This document shows, one piece after another, positions 19,880-30,182 of a stretch of DNA of 64,000 bases. How positions within the stretch are numbered: the stretch's first letter is position 1; each line of letters opens with the position of its first letter. The stretch is from Acidimicrobiales bacterium (lineage in GTDB: Bacteria; Actinomycetota; Acidimicrobiia; Acidimicrobiales; VFJN01): contig DATHJB010000170.1 of NCBI GenBank assembly GCA_035316325.1, positions 62,001-126,000 on the forward strand, in the 5' to 3' direction. Under the pieces are notes generated by a model, which was not told where the DNA came from, did no database searches, and worked only from the letters and a program-made list of their open reading frames with translations. A program made the translations under genes and the position numbers.

Positions 19880-21088
19880 GTGACTGACGACACCGTGCGG
19901 TTCCCCGACGGGTTCCTCTGGGGGACGGCGACCGCGGCCCACCAGATCGAGGGCGCCAACTGGAACAACGACTGGTGGGCGTGGGAGCACGCCGAAGGCA
20001 CGGTGTGCCAGGAGCCCTCGGGCGACGCCTGCGACTCGTGGAACCGCTGGTCCGAGGACGTCGACCTGGTGGCGCAGCTGGGCCTGAACACCTACCGGTT
20101 CTCGATCGAGTGGAGCCGCATCGAGCCCGAGGAGGGTGAGTGGTCGGCCGCGTCGATCGCCCACTACCGGGCCATCTGCGAGGCGCTCCTGGCCCGCGGC
20201 ATCGAGCCGACGGTGACGTTCCACCACTTCACGACCCCCCGTTGGGTCACGGCGCTCGGCGGCTGGGACGAGCCGGCGACGATCGACCGCTTCGCCCGCT
20301 TCTGCGAGCGCGCCGCCGGCGAGCTGGGCGACGTCATGCGCCGGGCGTGCACGATCAACGAGCCGAACATCGTGGCCACGATGGGCTGGCTGGTGGGGTT
20401 CTTCCCGCCGGGCCACCGCGACCCGGAGGCGCGCCGCCGGATCAACGGCCACTTCGTGGAGGCGCACCGTCGGGCCGTCGACGCCATCCGCTCGGCCGCC
20501 CCGGGTGTCCCCGTGGGCCTGACGCTGTCGATGACCGACTACCAGGCCGTCGACGGGGGCGAGTCGCGGCGAGACCGCTACCGGCGGGGCATGGAGGACG
20601 TGTTCCTCGATGCCGTCGAGGGCGACGACTACGTCGGCGTGCAGACCTACACGCGCCAGCGGGTCGGCTCCGACGGGCAGGTGGGGGCCGAGGACGGCGT
20701 CCCGGTCCTGACCATGGGCTACGAGTACTACCCGGCCGCGCTGGAGGCGACCCTGCGGCGGGCCTGGGACTACACCCGGGGCGAGGTGCCGCTGCTGGTG
20801 ACCGAGAACGGCATCGGCACCGGCGACGACGAGCAGCGCATCGCCTACGTGCGCGAGGCGCTCCAGGGGGTCGGCCGCTGCCTGGCCGACGGCATCGACG
20901 TGCGGGGCTACACGTACTGGTCGCTGCTCGACAACTTCGAGTGGGCGCTGGGCTACGGGCCCCACTTCGGCCTGGTGGAGGTCGACCGCACGTCGTTCGT
21001 CCGCACCCCCAAGGCCAGCGCGAGGTGGTTCTCGGACGTGGCGCGGGCCAACGCCCTGCCGGCGTCGTCGACGTCGGCGTCGGCGTGA
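19880..21088 (+). CDS. Family 1 glycoside hydrolase (beta-glucosidase-like)
   Basis: 402 residues from GTG 19880; a TAGGTT box lies 6 bases before it. GH1 marks: FPDGFLWGTATAAHQIEGA at the N-terminus, TINEPN (acid/base Glu), VTENGIG (nucleophile Glu), GYTYWSLLDNFEWALGYGPH. Both catalytic glutamates are present. There is no signal peptide, so it is cytoplasmic. It is ~50 residues shorter than many GH1 enzymes, and the loop between the acid/base and nucleophile is reduced. Exact sugar specificity cannot be read. Its stop overlaps the start of the methyltransferase gene. Confidence 0.9.
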   Translation: MTDDTVRFPDGFLWGTATAAHQIEGANWNNDWWAWEHAEGTVCQEPSGDACDSWNRWSEDVDLVAQLGLNTYRFSIEWSRIEPEEGEWSAASIAHYRAICEALLARGIEPTVTFHHFTTPRWVTALGGWDEPATIDRFARFCERAAGELGDVMRRACTINEPNIVATMGWLVGFFPPGHRDPEARRRINGHFVEAHRRAVDAIRSAAPGVPVGLTLSMTDYQAVDGGESRRDRYRRGMEDVFLDAVEGDDYVGVQTYTRQRVGSDGQVGAEDGVPVLTMGYEYYPAALEATLRRAWDYTRGEVPLLVTENGIGTGDDEQRIAYVREALQGVGRCLADGIDVRGYTYWSLLDNFEWALGYGPHFGLVEVDRTSFVRTPKASARWFSDVARANALPASSTSASA

Positions 21089-21711
21089 TGGACCCCGACC
21101 TGCGCAAGCTCGCCGAGGCCGCCCGGGGCTTCATGCCGCCCGACGAGGGCGAGGCGCTGTTCGACGCCGCGCGGTCGGTCGACGTGGACGGGCCGTTCCT
21201 GGAGGTGGGCAGCTACTGCGGCAAGTCGGCCATCTACCTGGGAGCGGCGGCCCGGGAGCGGGGGCGGGTGCTGTTCTCGATCGACCACCACCGCGGCTCC
21301 GAGGAGAACCAGCCGGGCTGGGAGTGGCACGAGCCCGACCTGGTCGACCCCGAGGTCGGTCGCATGGACACCCTCCCGATCTTCCGGCGCACTGTGTTCG
21401 ACGCCGGGCTGGAGGCGTCGGTGGTGGCGGTGGTGGGCGACTCGCCGACGGTGGGCCGCTGGTGGACCACGCCGCTGGCGCTGCTGTTCGTCGACGGTGG
21501 CCACGGCGCCGAGCCCGCCCGGCACGACTACGAGACGTGGACGCCGCACGTTGCCCCCGGCGGTCTGCTGCTGATCCACGACGTCTTCACCGACCCGGCC
21601 GCCGGTGGCCAGGCCCCCTACGAGCAGATCTACCGCCCGGCGATCGAGTCGGGCCGGTTCGTCGAGCGCGCCACCGTCGGCTCCCTCCGCGCCCTCACCC
21701 GGGTCGGATGA
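21088..21711 (+). CDS. Class I SAM-dependent methyltransferase-like protein
   Basis: 207 residues from ATG 21088. SAM-fold marks: FLEVGSYCGKSAIYLGAAA (motif I), LFSIDHHRGSEEN (motif II region, acidic Asp), PLALLFVDGGHGAEPARHD and APGGLLLIHDVF. This pattern is shared with the family often annotated methyltransf_24/class I methyltransferase. The acceptor is unknown. It is coupled translationally to the glycosidase gene. A longer upstream reading frame is out of frame with the glycosidase and is not coding. Confidence 0.8.
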   Translation: MDPDLRKLAEAARGFMPPDEGEALFDAARSVDVDGPFLEVGSYCGKSAIYLGAAARERGRVLFSIDHHRGSEENQPGWEWHEPDLVDPEVGRMDTLPIFRRTVFDAGLEASVVAVVGDSPTVGRWWTTPLALLFVDGGHGAEPARHDYETWTPHVAPGGLLLIHDVFTDPAAGGQAPYEQIYRPAIESGRFVERATVGSLRALTRVG

Positions 21712-21750
21712 CCGATAACTACCGTGATTGGCCGGTCTAGCGTGCGGAGC

Positions 21751-22404
21751 ATGAGCGTCGGAAGCACCCATCGGACGCTGCGGGAAGCGGTGGTGGACGA
21801 GCTCCGGGGGATGATCACCCGGGGCGACCTCAAGCCCGGCGACCGGCTGGTCGAGGACCGCCTGGCCGAGCGGCTGGGCGTGTCGCGCAACCCGGTGCGG
21901 GAGGCGATCCGGGCGCTGGAGAGCACCGGCCTGGTGGAGGTGCGGCCCCGCAAGGGTGCCTACGTCTCGTCGTTCGACCTGGAGGACGTGCGCAAGCTGC
22001 TGCAGTTGCGGGCGCTGCTGGAGGCGTACGCGGCCGAGCTGGCGGCGGGGCGGGACGACGCCGAGGGCCTGGCGCGCCTGACCGCGGTGCTGGAGGACGG
22101 GCGTCGGGCGTCGGCCGGCGACGACCTGGTGCGGGCCGCCGAGTGCCACCGCGAGTTCCACGTCGCCATCGAGGAGATGGCGGGCAACCCCTACCTGGGC
22201 CATGCCGTGGCGCCCCTGCGGCACCAGACGGAGCTCGTGTTCTCGGTGCTGTCGTCGCACCGGGAGGGCATGAGCTGGGAGGAGCACCAGCGCATCCGCG
22301 ACGCGATCGCCGCCGGCGACGTCACGGGTGCCCGCGACGCCACCTACGCCCACATGACCGCCGTCGTCACCGCGCTCGAGTCCGCCCACCCCGCCGGCCC
22401 CTGA
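21751..22404 (+). CDS. GntR-family regulator (FCD type) 1
   Basis: 217 residues. Winged helix: LREAVVDELRGMITRGDLKP, LAERLGVSRNPVREAIRALE, then GLVEVRPRKGAYV. C-terminal FCD ligand domain: helical, with the metal-type residues in CHREFHVAIEEMAGNPYL and the closing HQRIRDAIAAGD. It senses a small organic acid or similar in related proteins. A TAGCGT box lies 7 bases before the ATG, with no ribosome site. Its target is unknown; MarR is convergent 12 bases downstream. Confidence 0.9.
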   Translation: MSVGSTHRTLREAVVDELRGMITRGDLKPGDRLVEDRLAERLGVSRNPVREAIRALESTGLVEVRPRKGAYVSSFDLEDVRKLLQLRALLEAYAAELAAGRDDAEGLARLTAVLEDGRRASAGDDLVRAAECHREFHVAIEEMAGNPYLGHAVAPLRHQTELVFSVLSSHREGMSWEEHQRIRDAIAAGDVTGARDATYAHMTAVVTALESAHPAGP

Positions 22405-22416
22405 GTCGCCCGCGCG

Positions 22417-22860
22417 TCAGCGCTCGACCAGGCGGGTGAGCAGGGCGACCAGGCGGTTGCGGTCCTCGGCGGGGAGCGGGGCGAGGATGTCGTCCTGGAC
22501 CTTCGCCAGCAGGCGGTCGAGCTGTCGGAGCCGGCGGCGACCGGCGGGGGTGAGGCTCACGACGTTGCGACGGCGGTCGGCAGGGTCGGGGGTGCGCTCG
22601 ACGTAGCCCTGGTCGGCCAGCTCGTTGACGGCGGCCACCACGTCGCTGCGGTCGATCATGGTGCGGCGGCCGAGCTCGGCCTGGCTGGCGGGGCCGACGT
22701 CGTCGAGGGCGGCCAGCAGTGAGTAGTGGTGGCGCCGGGTGCCGGCGGCGGCCAGGCCCTCGGCGACCGCCCGGTTGGCGGCGAGGGCGACCTGGTTGAC
22801 GAGCCAGCTCGGCAGGGTCCTCAGCCGGGCCGGTGCGGCGTGGGCGTCGACGGGCTCCAT
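22417..22860 (-). CDS. MarR-family regulator
   Basis: 147 residues. Typical MarR winged helix: HHYSLLAALDDVGPASQAEL, RRTMIDRSDVVAAVNELADQ, then the wing GYVERTPDPADRRRNVVSLT, ending in a dimer helix (QLDRLLAKVQDDILAPL). No Cys that would suggest redox sensing. It is divergent from the SnoaL-like gene at 22964; the 103 bases between them contain inverted repeats that are good operator candidates, so it probably controls that gene and itself. Confidence 0.92.
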   Translation of the reverse strand: MEPVDAHAAPARLRTLPSWLVNQVALAANRAVAEGLAAAGTRRHHYSLLAALDDVGPASQAELGRRTMIDRSDVVAAVNELADQGYVERTPDPADRRRNVVSLTPAGRRRLRQLDRLLAKVQDDILAPLPAEDRNRLVALLTRLVER

Positions 22861-22877
22861 CGCGGCAAGGTAGCAAC

Positions 22878-22943
22878 TTCGTTGGCCCTACCCACGAGTT
22901 GCGGAATACCGTTGGTATCGCCAATGTTGGTGAGGCCAACGAA
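22878..22943. promoter_or_regulatory. Candidate MarR operators between divergent genes
   Basis: TTCGTTGGCC (22878-22887) and GGCCAACGAA (22934-22943) are perfect inverse copies 46 bases apart. Between them lies the short palindrome ATACC-gtt-GGTAT (22906-22918) and a further TTGGTG. All share the core CCAAC/GTTGG. MarR proteins usually bind 16-20 base palindromes in exactly this position. Confidence 0.5.
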
Positions 22944-22963
22944 CCGCAACGGGAGGAAGACCG

Positions 22964-23434
22964 ATGGACGCCACAGTTCGGGAGCTCATCGACCGCAACG
23001 AGATCGCCGACCTGGTCAGCCGGCTGGGTGTCGTCCTCGACGAGGGCCGCTTCGACGAGATGAAGTCGCTGCTCGCGGAGGACGTCACCGTCCGCACGCC
23101 GGGTGGCGCCGCCCAGGGGCCCGAGGCGGTGATCGCCCAGGCGAGCCGCAACCACCGGCCCGAGCAGCCGATCCAGCACCTGATCACCAACCTGCTCGTC
23201 GACCTCGACGGCGACCGTGCTGCAGCAGCCCGGGCCAACCTGGTGGTGCACTTCGGGGCGACGGACGGCGGGGCTGAACCGACGACGGCGCCGGCGCCCC
23301 CGGTCGAGTACACGCTGGGCGAGGTGTACCGCTTCGGCCTCGTCCGGGCGCCCGACGGCTGGCGCTTCGCGAGCATCGAGACGACTCCGTTGTGGTACTC
23401 CGGCACCCCGATCCGCCCGCCTCGGGCCGCCTGA
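22964..23434 (+). CDS. SnoaL-like / NTF2-fold protein
   Basis: 156 residues. N-terminal pattern VRELIDRNEIADLVSRLGVV followed by LDEGRFDEMKSLLAEDVTVR is that of SnoaL_4-type NTF2-like proteins, ending in the beta strands LGEVYRFGLVRAPDGWRF. Such proteins act as small dehydratases, isomerases or binding proteins; the active residues cannot be assigned here. A GGGAGGA ribosome site precedes the ATG. It is probably regulated by the divergent MarR. Confidence 0.8.
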   Translation: MDATVRELIDRNEIADLVSRLGVVLDEGRFDEMKSLLAEDVTVRTPGGAAQGPEAVIAQASRNHRPEQPIQHLITNLLVDLDGDRAAAARANLVVHFGATDGGAEPTTAPAPPVEYTLGEVYRFGLVRAPDGWRFASIETTPLWYSGTPIRPPRAA

Positions 23435-23443
23435 GGTGGGGGC

Positions 23444-23488
23444 AACTGCGACAGAACCGGCCGGTTTCGGGCTCGTTCTGTCGCAGTT
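23444..23488. terminator. Strong bidirectional hairpin terminator
   Basis: AACTGCGACAGAAC (23444-23457) pairs perfectly over 14 bases with GTTCTGTCGCAGTT (23475-23488); loop 17 bases. It fills the gap between the convergent SnoaL-like gene (ends 23434) and the oxidase gene (ends 23493). A short TTTC follows on the plus strand. Confidence 0.75.
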
Positions 23489-23492
23489 TCGG

Positions 23493-24575
23493 TCAGCGGA
23501 GGCGGGCCGGGCGGACGGCGTCGACGAGGTCGTCGGGGAGAGCCACAGGCGTGCCGGTGATGTCGGCGGCCGCCAACGCGGCGAGGGCGGGGGCGGTCTT
23601 GATGCCGGCGCCGCCCTGGCCAACCAGCCAGTAGAAGCCGGGAGCGTCGGGGTCGAAGCCGGCGGCCGGGATCCGGTCGGAGGTGAAGGTGCGGAGTCCG
23701 GCCCACGCCCGGCGGACCGAGCGGACCGGCAGAGTCGTGGCGTCACGCAGGCGGTCGAGGGCCAGGGCGACGTCGAGCTCCTCCGGGCGGGCATCCCCCG
23801 GAGGCGACGGGGTCTCGTCGGCAGGGGAGAGCAGCAGGCCACCCGGCTCGGGCTCGGCGTAGAAGCCCCCGCCGGCGTCCATGACCAGCGGCCAGCCGCC
23901 GACGTCGTGGCCGTCGGGCACCGCCACGAGGCACGCCGTCCGTCGCAGCGGCGCCAGCCCCAAGGGCGCCACCCCCGCCCGCGAGGCCACCACGTCGCCC
24001 CACGCCCCGGCGGCGTTCACCACCACGCCGCACCGGAGGACCGAGCCGCCCACCTCCACCCGCCAGCCGCCGCCCACGCGGGCCAGCTGCGCCACCGCCG
24101 CGCCCGTCCGCACGTCCAGCCCGCGCAGGTACCCCTGCAGCAGCGCGGCCACGTCGACCGACCGGGCCTCCGCCTCGTACACGCCGCCCGCGGCCGCCCA
24201 CGCCGGCCGCAGCTGCGGGACCAGCTGCCGCACCTCCTCCGGGCCGATCCGCCGGGCGGACGCCGCCAGGTCGTCGAGCGACGCCGGGTCCTCGGCGACC
24301 CACAGCAGCCCCCGGGGCGACAGGAGCGGGTGGTCGACGAACCCCGCCGGTGGGGCGTCGAGGAACGGCCGCGACGCCCGGGCCAGGGCGCACACCACCG
24401 GATGGCCGACGGTCTCGTTGGTGACCGCGGCCGAGCGGCCGGTGGCGTGGTGCCCCGGCAGCGCCTCCTGCTCGACGAGCACCACCCGGGCCCCCGCCCG
24501 GCTCAGCGCCCACGCAGCGGCGGCGCCGGCGATCCCACCGCCCACCACCACGACGTCGGCGTCGACGCCGGTCAC
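23493..24575 (-). CDS. FAD-dependent amino acid/amine oxidoreductase (DAO family)
   Basis: 360 residues from GTG 24575, overlapping the stop of the TSUP gene (GTGA). FAD-binding motif: ADVVVVGGGIAGAAAAWALS, then VVLVEQEALPGHHATGRSAA. The C-terminus has WAGLRTFTSDRIPAAGFDP and FYWLVGQGGAGIKTAPA, the second FAD contact of the D-amino acid/sarcosine/glycine oxidase fold. It oxidises an amine to imine, giving H2O2 or passing electrons on. The substrate is not readable. Third gene of a minus-strand unit with two TSUP permeases, suggesting a transported amine or amino acid. Confidence 0.85.
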   Translation of the reverse strand: MTGVDADVVVVGGGIAGAAAAWALSRAGARVVLVEQEALPGHHATGRSAAVTNETVGHPVVCALARASRPFLDAPPAGFVDHPLLSPRGLLWVAEDPASLDDLAASARRIGPEEVRQLVPQLRPAWAAAGGVYEAEARSVDVAALLQGYLRGLDVRTGAAVAQLARVGGGWRVEVGGSVLRCGVVVNAAGAWGDVVASRAGVAPLGLAPLRRTACLVAVPDGHDVGGWPLVMDAGGGFYAEPEPGGLLLSPADETPSPPGDARPEELDVALALDRLRDATTLPVRSVRRAWAGLRTFTSDRIPAAGFDPDAPGFYWLVGQGGAGIKTAPALAALAAADITGTPVALPDDLVDAVRPARLR

Positions 24576-25297
24576 AGCGCGGCCAGGACCTCGCGCAACA
24601 GCAGGACGGCCGACGTGGCCCCGGCGAACCAGAGGATCGCGCCCCGCGTCCGGCCCTGGTCGAGCCAGCGGGCCGACACCGCCGACAGGGCGAACCCCAG
24701 CAGCGTCGGCGGCAGCAGCGACAGGCCGAGGCCCAGCTCCTCGCCGCCGAACGCCCCCGTCACCGTCAACGTCGACAGCGACAGGGTCGCCCCGAACACG
24801 AAGAACAGCGCCAGCGTCGAACGCAGCCGGGCGCCGTCCTCCCGCTGGTACAGCAGCGCCATCGCCGGGCCACCCACCGAGGTGATCGTGCCCATGAAGC
24901 CCGAGGCGGCGCCGGCGCCGAAGTTGGCGGGCCCGGTCGGCTCCACCCGCAGCCCGGCCGCGCTGAGCGCCACCCCCGCCAGCACCAGCACGGCGAACAG
25001 CAGGATCAACCCCCGCTGCGGCAGCGCCGCCACGGCGACGGCGCCCACCAGCGTGCCCGGCACCCGGCCGACGATGGCCCAGCGCACGCCCCCGACGTCG
25101 AGCGAACCCCGCTCCCGCAACGCCACCAGCAGCGTCAGCACCACCCCGACGCACAGCAGCGGCCCCGGCACCAGGCGCTCGTCGACCAGCGCCAGCACCG
25201 GCGCCCCGACGGTCCCCAACCCGAACCCCAGCGCCCCGTGCACGCAGGCCGCCACGGCCACCGCCAGCGCGACGACCAGGTACGCGCCCGGCGTCAT
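24572..25297 (-). CDS. TSUP-family (TauE/SafE) permease 1
   Basis: 241 residues, about eight hydrophobic segments. Family pattern: ACVHGALGFGLGTVGAPVLA at the front, and the mirrored repeat GAASGFMGTITSVGGPAMAL in the second half. TSUP proteins export or import sulfite, sulfonates, organosulfur anions or small carboxylates. The start overlaps the end of the second TSUP gene and the stop overlaps the oxidase gene, so all three are co-translated. Confidence 0.88.
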   Translation of the reverse strand: MTPGAYLVVALAVAVAACVHGALGFGLGTVGAPVLALVDERLVPGPLLCVGVVLTLLVALRERGSLDVGGVRWAIVGRVPGTLVGAVAVAALPQRGLILLFAVLVLAGVALSAAGLRVEPTGPANFGAGAASGFMGTITSVGGPAMALLYQREDGARLRSTLALFFVFGATLSLSTLTVTGAFGGEELGLGLSLLPPTLLGFALSAVSARWLDQGRTRGAILWFAGATSAVLLLREVLAAL

Positions 25298-26139
25298 CCG
25301 GCGTCGGCAGCGACGTCGGTGGCGTCGTCGTGGCGGGCGGCGGGGTGGACCAGCTGCCAGAGCATGCGGGTGGCCACGATCAGCAGCAGCGCCGCGAAGA
25401 GGACGTTCGACGTCGTCTCCGACATGCCGACCGACACCTTCGACGCCGCGAACGCCGACACCACCCCGGCCAGGCCCACGATCGCGGCGATCGGCATGTC
25501 GGCGTTGCCGTTCTTCCGGTTGCGGGCCGTGCCCATGATCGACGTGGGGATGATCACCGCCAGCGACGTGCCCTTGGCGACGGCCGGCGGGATCCGCAGC
25601 AGCACCACCATCGCCGGCACCATGATGATCCCGCCGCCGACGCCCAGCAGCCCGGCGAGCACGCCGCTGGCCAGGCCCAGCAACAGCAGCCCGACGATCG
25701 AGGCGAGGTGGAGGTCGGCGCGCCCGCCGGCGTCGGAGTGGTCGATCAGCATGCGCAGCGCCGTGGCGGCCAGGAGCCCGGCGAAGCAGAACCCCAGCGC
25801 CCGCTGCGGCAGGGTGCGCAGCACGTGCGTGCCGACGACCGCTCCGCCCACGGCCCCTGCCGCCAGCAGCCCGGCGACGGGCCAGTCGACCTTGTCCTCG
25901 AGCGTGTAGCTCAGCGTCGACGAGAGGGCGATCGGCAGCACGGCCGCCAGCGACGTGCCGTGCGCCAGCCGCTGGTCCATCCGCATGACCAGCACCAGCG
26001 CCGGCACGATGAGGATGCCGCCGCCCACCCCGAACAGCCCGGACAGGAAGCCGGCGACCAGCCCCACCACGATGGCGCGCACCAGCAGCGGTCGGACCCG
26101 GCTCAGGGCGTCAGTTTCCACGGCGGTCTCGGGCAGCAC
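25294..26139 (-). CDS. TSUP-family (TauE/SafE) permease 2
   Basis: 281 residues. Stronger match to the classical TSUP repeat: GFLSGLFGVGGGILIVPALV in the first half and GVLAGLLGVGGGIIMVPAMV in the second. Membrane protein with ~8 spans; residues 1-20 are soluble. It is the first gene of the TSUP-TSUP-oxidase unit. The two TSUP proteins are clearly different in sequence, so this is not a recent duplication. Possible heteromer or two substrates. Confidence 0.9.
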   Translation of the reverse strand: MLPETAVETDALSRVRPLLVRAIVVGLVAGFLSGLFGVGGGILIVPALVLVMRMDQRLAHGTSLAAVLPIALSSTLSYTLEDKVDWPVAGLLAAGAVGGAVVGTHVLRTLPQRALGFCFAGLLAATALRMLIDHSDAGGRADLHLASIVGLLLLGLASGVLAGLLGVGGGIIMVPAMVVLLRIPPAVAKGTSLAVIIPTSIMGTARNRKNGNADMPIAAIVGLAGVVSAFAASKVSVGMSETTSNVLFAALLLIVATRMLWQLVHPAARHDDATDVAADAG

Positions 26140-26172
26140 GGATGGAGCTCCTCGGGGGACGAACGGGGGGGG

Positions 26173-27214
26173 TCAGCGCACGAAGCACGCGGCGAGGTGG
26201 CCGGGGGCCTTCTCCTCGAGCGGCGGCTGCTCGCGGCGGCAACGGTCCTCGGCGAGCGGGCAGCGGGTGTGGAACCGGCAGCCCACGGGCGGGTCGATGG
26301 GGTCGGGTATCTCGCCCGACAGGACGATGCGGCGGCGCCGTCGCTGCGTCGGGGGATCGGGCACGGGCACCGACGACAGCAGCGCCTCGGTGTAGGGGTG
26401 GATCGGGTGGTCGTACACCCGATCGGCGGGGGCGAGCTCGACGAGCTTGCCGGCGTAGAGGATGGCGATGCGGTGCGAGATGTGCCGCACCACCGACAGG
26501 TCGTGGGCGATGAACAGGTAGCTGAGGCCCAGCTCGGCCTGCAGGTCCTGCAGCAGGTTGACGACCTGGGCGCGCACCGACACGTCGAGTGCCGACACCG
26601 GCTCGTCGGCGACGATGAAGTCGGGCTGGAGGGCCAGCGCCCGGGCGATGCCGATGCGCTGGCGCTGGCCGCCGGAGAAGGCGTGGGGGCGGCGGTCGAC
26701 GGTGTCGGCGGGGAGGCCGCAGCGGTCGAGCAGCTCGACCACCTGGTCCTTCGCCGCCGCGGCGTTGCGGGCCAGGCCGTGGACGACCAGCGGCTCCGCG
26801 ACCAGCTCCAGCACCGACATGCGGGGGTTGAGGCTGGCGTAGGGGTCCTGGAACACGATCTGCATCCGCCGTCGCAGTCGGCGCAGCTCCTCGCCCTTCA
26901 CGTGGGTGATGTCCCGGCCGTCGAAGCGGATGGTGCCGGCGGTCGGGGCGATGCGGCGCAGGACGGCCCGCCCGATGGTGGTCTTCCCCGACCCCGACTC
27001 GCCCACGAGCCCCAGCGTCTCACCTCGGCCGACGGTCAGCGACACGTCGTCCACGGCGTGGACCTCGAGCTTCGTGCGACCCCAGAACCCGGTGCGCCCG
27101 ACGGGGAAGCGGATGGTCAGCCCGTCGATCTCGACGAGCGTGTCGGCCCCGGCCGACGAGGCGGTTGTCGGACCGGGGCCGGACACGATCTGGGGGGAGG
27201 GCTGAGGTGTCGAC

Positions 27215-27222
<8 letters not shown>
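26173..27222 (-). CDS. oppF: Opp/Dpp-type ABC transporter ATPase (OppF-like)
   Basis: 349 residues from ATG 27222; a further upstream start (27249) would lie inside oppD. Walker [10 protein letters not shown], signature [15 protein letters not shown], Walker [14 protein letters not shown], then the OppF C-terminus with the cysteine region [12 protein letters not shown] (iron-sulfur or zinc-like motif seen in Dpp/Opp ATPases). It couples ATP to uptake of a peptide-like or other small molecule. Last gene of the five-gene importer operon. Confidence 0.92.
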
Positions 27223-28219
<997 letters not shown>

Positions 28220-28220
28220 G

Positions 28221-29231
28221 TCAGACCCCCGTCCCCGCGCCCTCGGCCCCCGCCGTGGCGGTGGCGGCGAACTTCTTCTCGCGCTCCTGGGGGTCGAGCG
28301 CCACCCGCAGCCAGCTCGACAGCAGGTTGACCGCCAGCACGGTGAGGCTCAGCAGGATGCCGGGGTAGACGATCAGCCACTGGTTGCCGAACAGCTCGTG
28401 GTCGCCGGCCCGGGCGATGTCGAGGCCCCAGGTCACCGTCGGGTGCTGCACGCCCAGGCCGAGGAACGACAGGGCGGCCTCGGCCAGGATGATCCGGGCG
28501 AACTCCAGCACCGCCAGCGTGGCCAGCGGCGAGGTGAGGTTGGGGAGGATGTGGGTCAGCACCACCCGCCGGGGCTTGCAGCCGACCATCTCGGCGGCCT
28601 CGACGAAGGGCCTCTCCTTCACGGTGAGCGCCACGCCCCGGGTCATGCGGGCGTAGACCATCCAGCCGTTGATGGCCAGGATGACGGTGACCGACAGCAC
28701 GCTGCCACCGACCAGGGCGATCAGCAGCATCGCCAGCAGTAGCCCGGGGAACGACACCTGCACGTCGACCCAGCCCATCAGCCAGCGGTCGACGCGGCCG
28801 CCCTTGTAGCCGGAGATCAGGCCGATCAGGATCCCGAACGACCCGGCGACCGCGACGACGGCGACCCCGATGAACAGCGAGGTGCGGGCGCCGTAGAGCA
28901 GGCGCGACAGCACGTCGTAGCCCTGCCAGTCAGTGCCGAGCGGGTGCGACCACTCGCCGCCGTGCCACACCGGTGACTGGAGGGCGTTCGACAGGTCGCC
29001 GCCGTTGGGGTCCTCGGGCGCCAGCCACGGGGCGAAGATCGCCGCCAGCGCCAGCAGCACCAGGAACACCAGGCTGACCATGCCGAGCTTGTCGCGGGCG
29101 AGGTCGCCCAGCAGCCCCCGCGGCGTCGACGCCCCCGACAGCTCGAACGGCCGCCCGAACAGGGCGTCCTCCGCCTCGGTGGCCTCGTCCTCCTCGTGCT
29201 GCGACGCCGTGTGCTCGTCGGTGGCGCTCAC
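28221..29231 (-). CDS. oppC: Opp/Dpp-type ABC transporter permease (OppC-like)
   Basis: 336 residues from GTG 29231 (overlapping the oppB stop, GTGA). An acidic cytoplasmic N-terminus (~45 residues) is followed by the OppC signature LGTDWQGYDVLSRLLYGART, membrane spans and the EAA loop region EAAEMVGCKPRRVVLTHILP. Two hydrophobic segments at the end (GILLSLTVLAVNLLSSWLRV). Forms the channel with OppB. Confidence 0.92.
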   Translation of the reverse strand: MSATDEHTASQHEEDEATEAEDALFGRPFELSGASTPRGLLGDLARDKLGMVSLVFLVLLALAAIFAPWLAPEDPNGGDLSNALQSPVWHGGEWSHPLGTDWQGYDVLSRLLYGARTSLFIGVAVVAVAGSFGILIGLISGYKGGRVDRWLMGWVDVQVSFPGLLLAMLLIALVGGSVLSVTVILAINGWMVYARMTRGVALTVKERPFVEAAEMVGCKPRRVVLTHILPNLTSPLATLAVLEFARIILAEAALSFLGLGVQHPTVTWGLDIARAGDHELFGNQWLIVYPGILLSLTVLAVNLLSSWLRVALDPQEREKKFAATATAGAEGAGTGV

Positions 29232-30151
29232 GAGAGCTTCACCCGTGGGTCGATCAGCTTGTAGCTGACGTCGATGAGCAGGCTGATGACCACCACCATC
29301 ACGGCGACCACGAAGACGATGGCCTGGATCAGGAAGAAGTCGTTGTTCTGGATGGCCTGCACGGCCATGAACCCCAGTCCGTTCCAGTTGAAGACGGTCT
29401 CGACCACCACCGTGTAACCGGCGAACGCCCGGATGACCTCCCAGCCGAACAGCGTCACGAACGGGATCGCGGCGTTGCGCAGGGCATGGACGGCGACGAC
29501 CCGGGTCTGGCTCAGCCCCTTCGCCTTGGCGACCTTCACGTACTGGGTGTTGAGCTCGTCGATCATCGCCGAGCGCACGACCATCGCCAGCCGCCCGATG
29601 GCGGGCAGCGCCAGGCAGATGGCGGGGAGCACCAGGTTCTTCGTCCACGGGCCAGGGCCCGACTCGAACCACTGCAACCGCACCGTGAACAGGATCAGCA
29701 GCACGAACCCCACGAAGAACTGCGGCACCGACAGGCCCACCAGGCTGAGCGTGGTGAGGGTCCGGTCGGCCACGCTGCCCGGTCTTCGGGCGGCGAACAC
29801 CCCCAGCGGCACCGCGCACACCACCGCCACCACCATCCCGAGCGCCACCAGCTGGAACGTCCGGGGCAGGTAGTCGAACACCACCTCGAGCGCCGGTGTG
29901 TTGCGCACGTAGGTCGAGTCGCCCAGGTCAAGTCGCCCCAGGTCGCCGACGAAGTCGACGAACTGCTCCGGGATCGGCCGGTCGAAGCCGAGCTCGGCCC
30001 GGCGGGCATCGCGCTGCTCCACGGTGGCCGAGAGCGGCAGCATGAACTTCACGGGGTCGCCCACCATGCGGGTCACGACGAACACGAACACCGTGACCCC
30101 GGCGATGACGATGAGGCCCTGTCCGAGCCTCCTGGCGATGTAGCGCCCCAT
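29228..30151 (-). CDS. oppB: Opp/Dpp-type ABC transporter permease (OppB-like)
   Basis: 307 residues. MGRYIARRLGQGLIVIAGVT is the standard OppB start. Large external loop with LGFDRPIPEQFVDFVGDLG, then membrane spans and the EAA-type loop KVAKAKGLSQTRVVAVHALR. C-terminal DVSYKLIDPRVKL is the family ending. A long hairpin (30183-30211) separates it from the binding-protein gene upstream. Confidence 0.93.
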   Translation of the reverse strand: MGRYIARRLGQGLIVIAGVTVFVFVVTRMVGDPVKFMLPLSATVEQRDARRAELGFDRPIPEQFVDFVGDLGRLDLGDSTYVRNTPALEVVFDYLPRTFQLVALGMVVAVVCAVPLGVFAARRPGSVADRTLTTLSLVGLSVPQFFVGFVLLILFTVRLQWFESGPGPWTKNLVLPAICLALPAIGRLAMVVRSAMIDELNTQYVKVAKAKGLSQTRVVAVHALRNAAIPFVTLFGWEVIRAFAGYTVVVETVFNWNGLGFMAVQAIQNNDFFLIQAIVFVVAVMVVVISLLIDVSYKLIDPRVKLS

Positions 30152-30182
30152 GTCGTTCCCCCTCTGCCGCTCTCGGCCGCCT

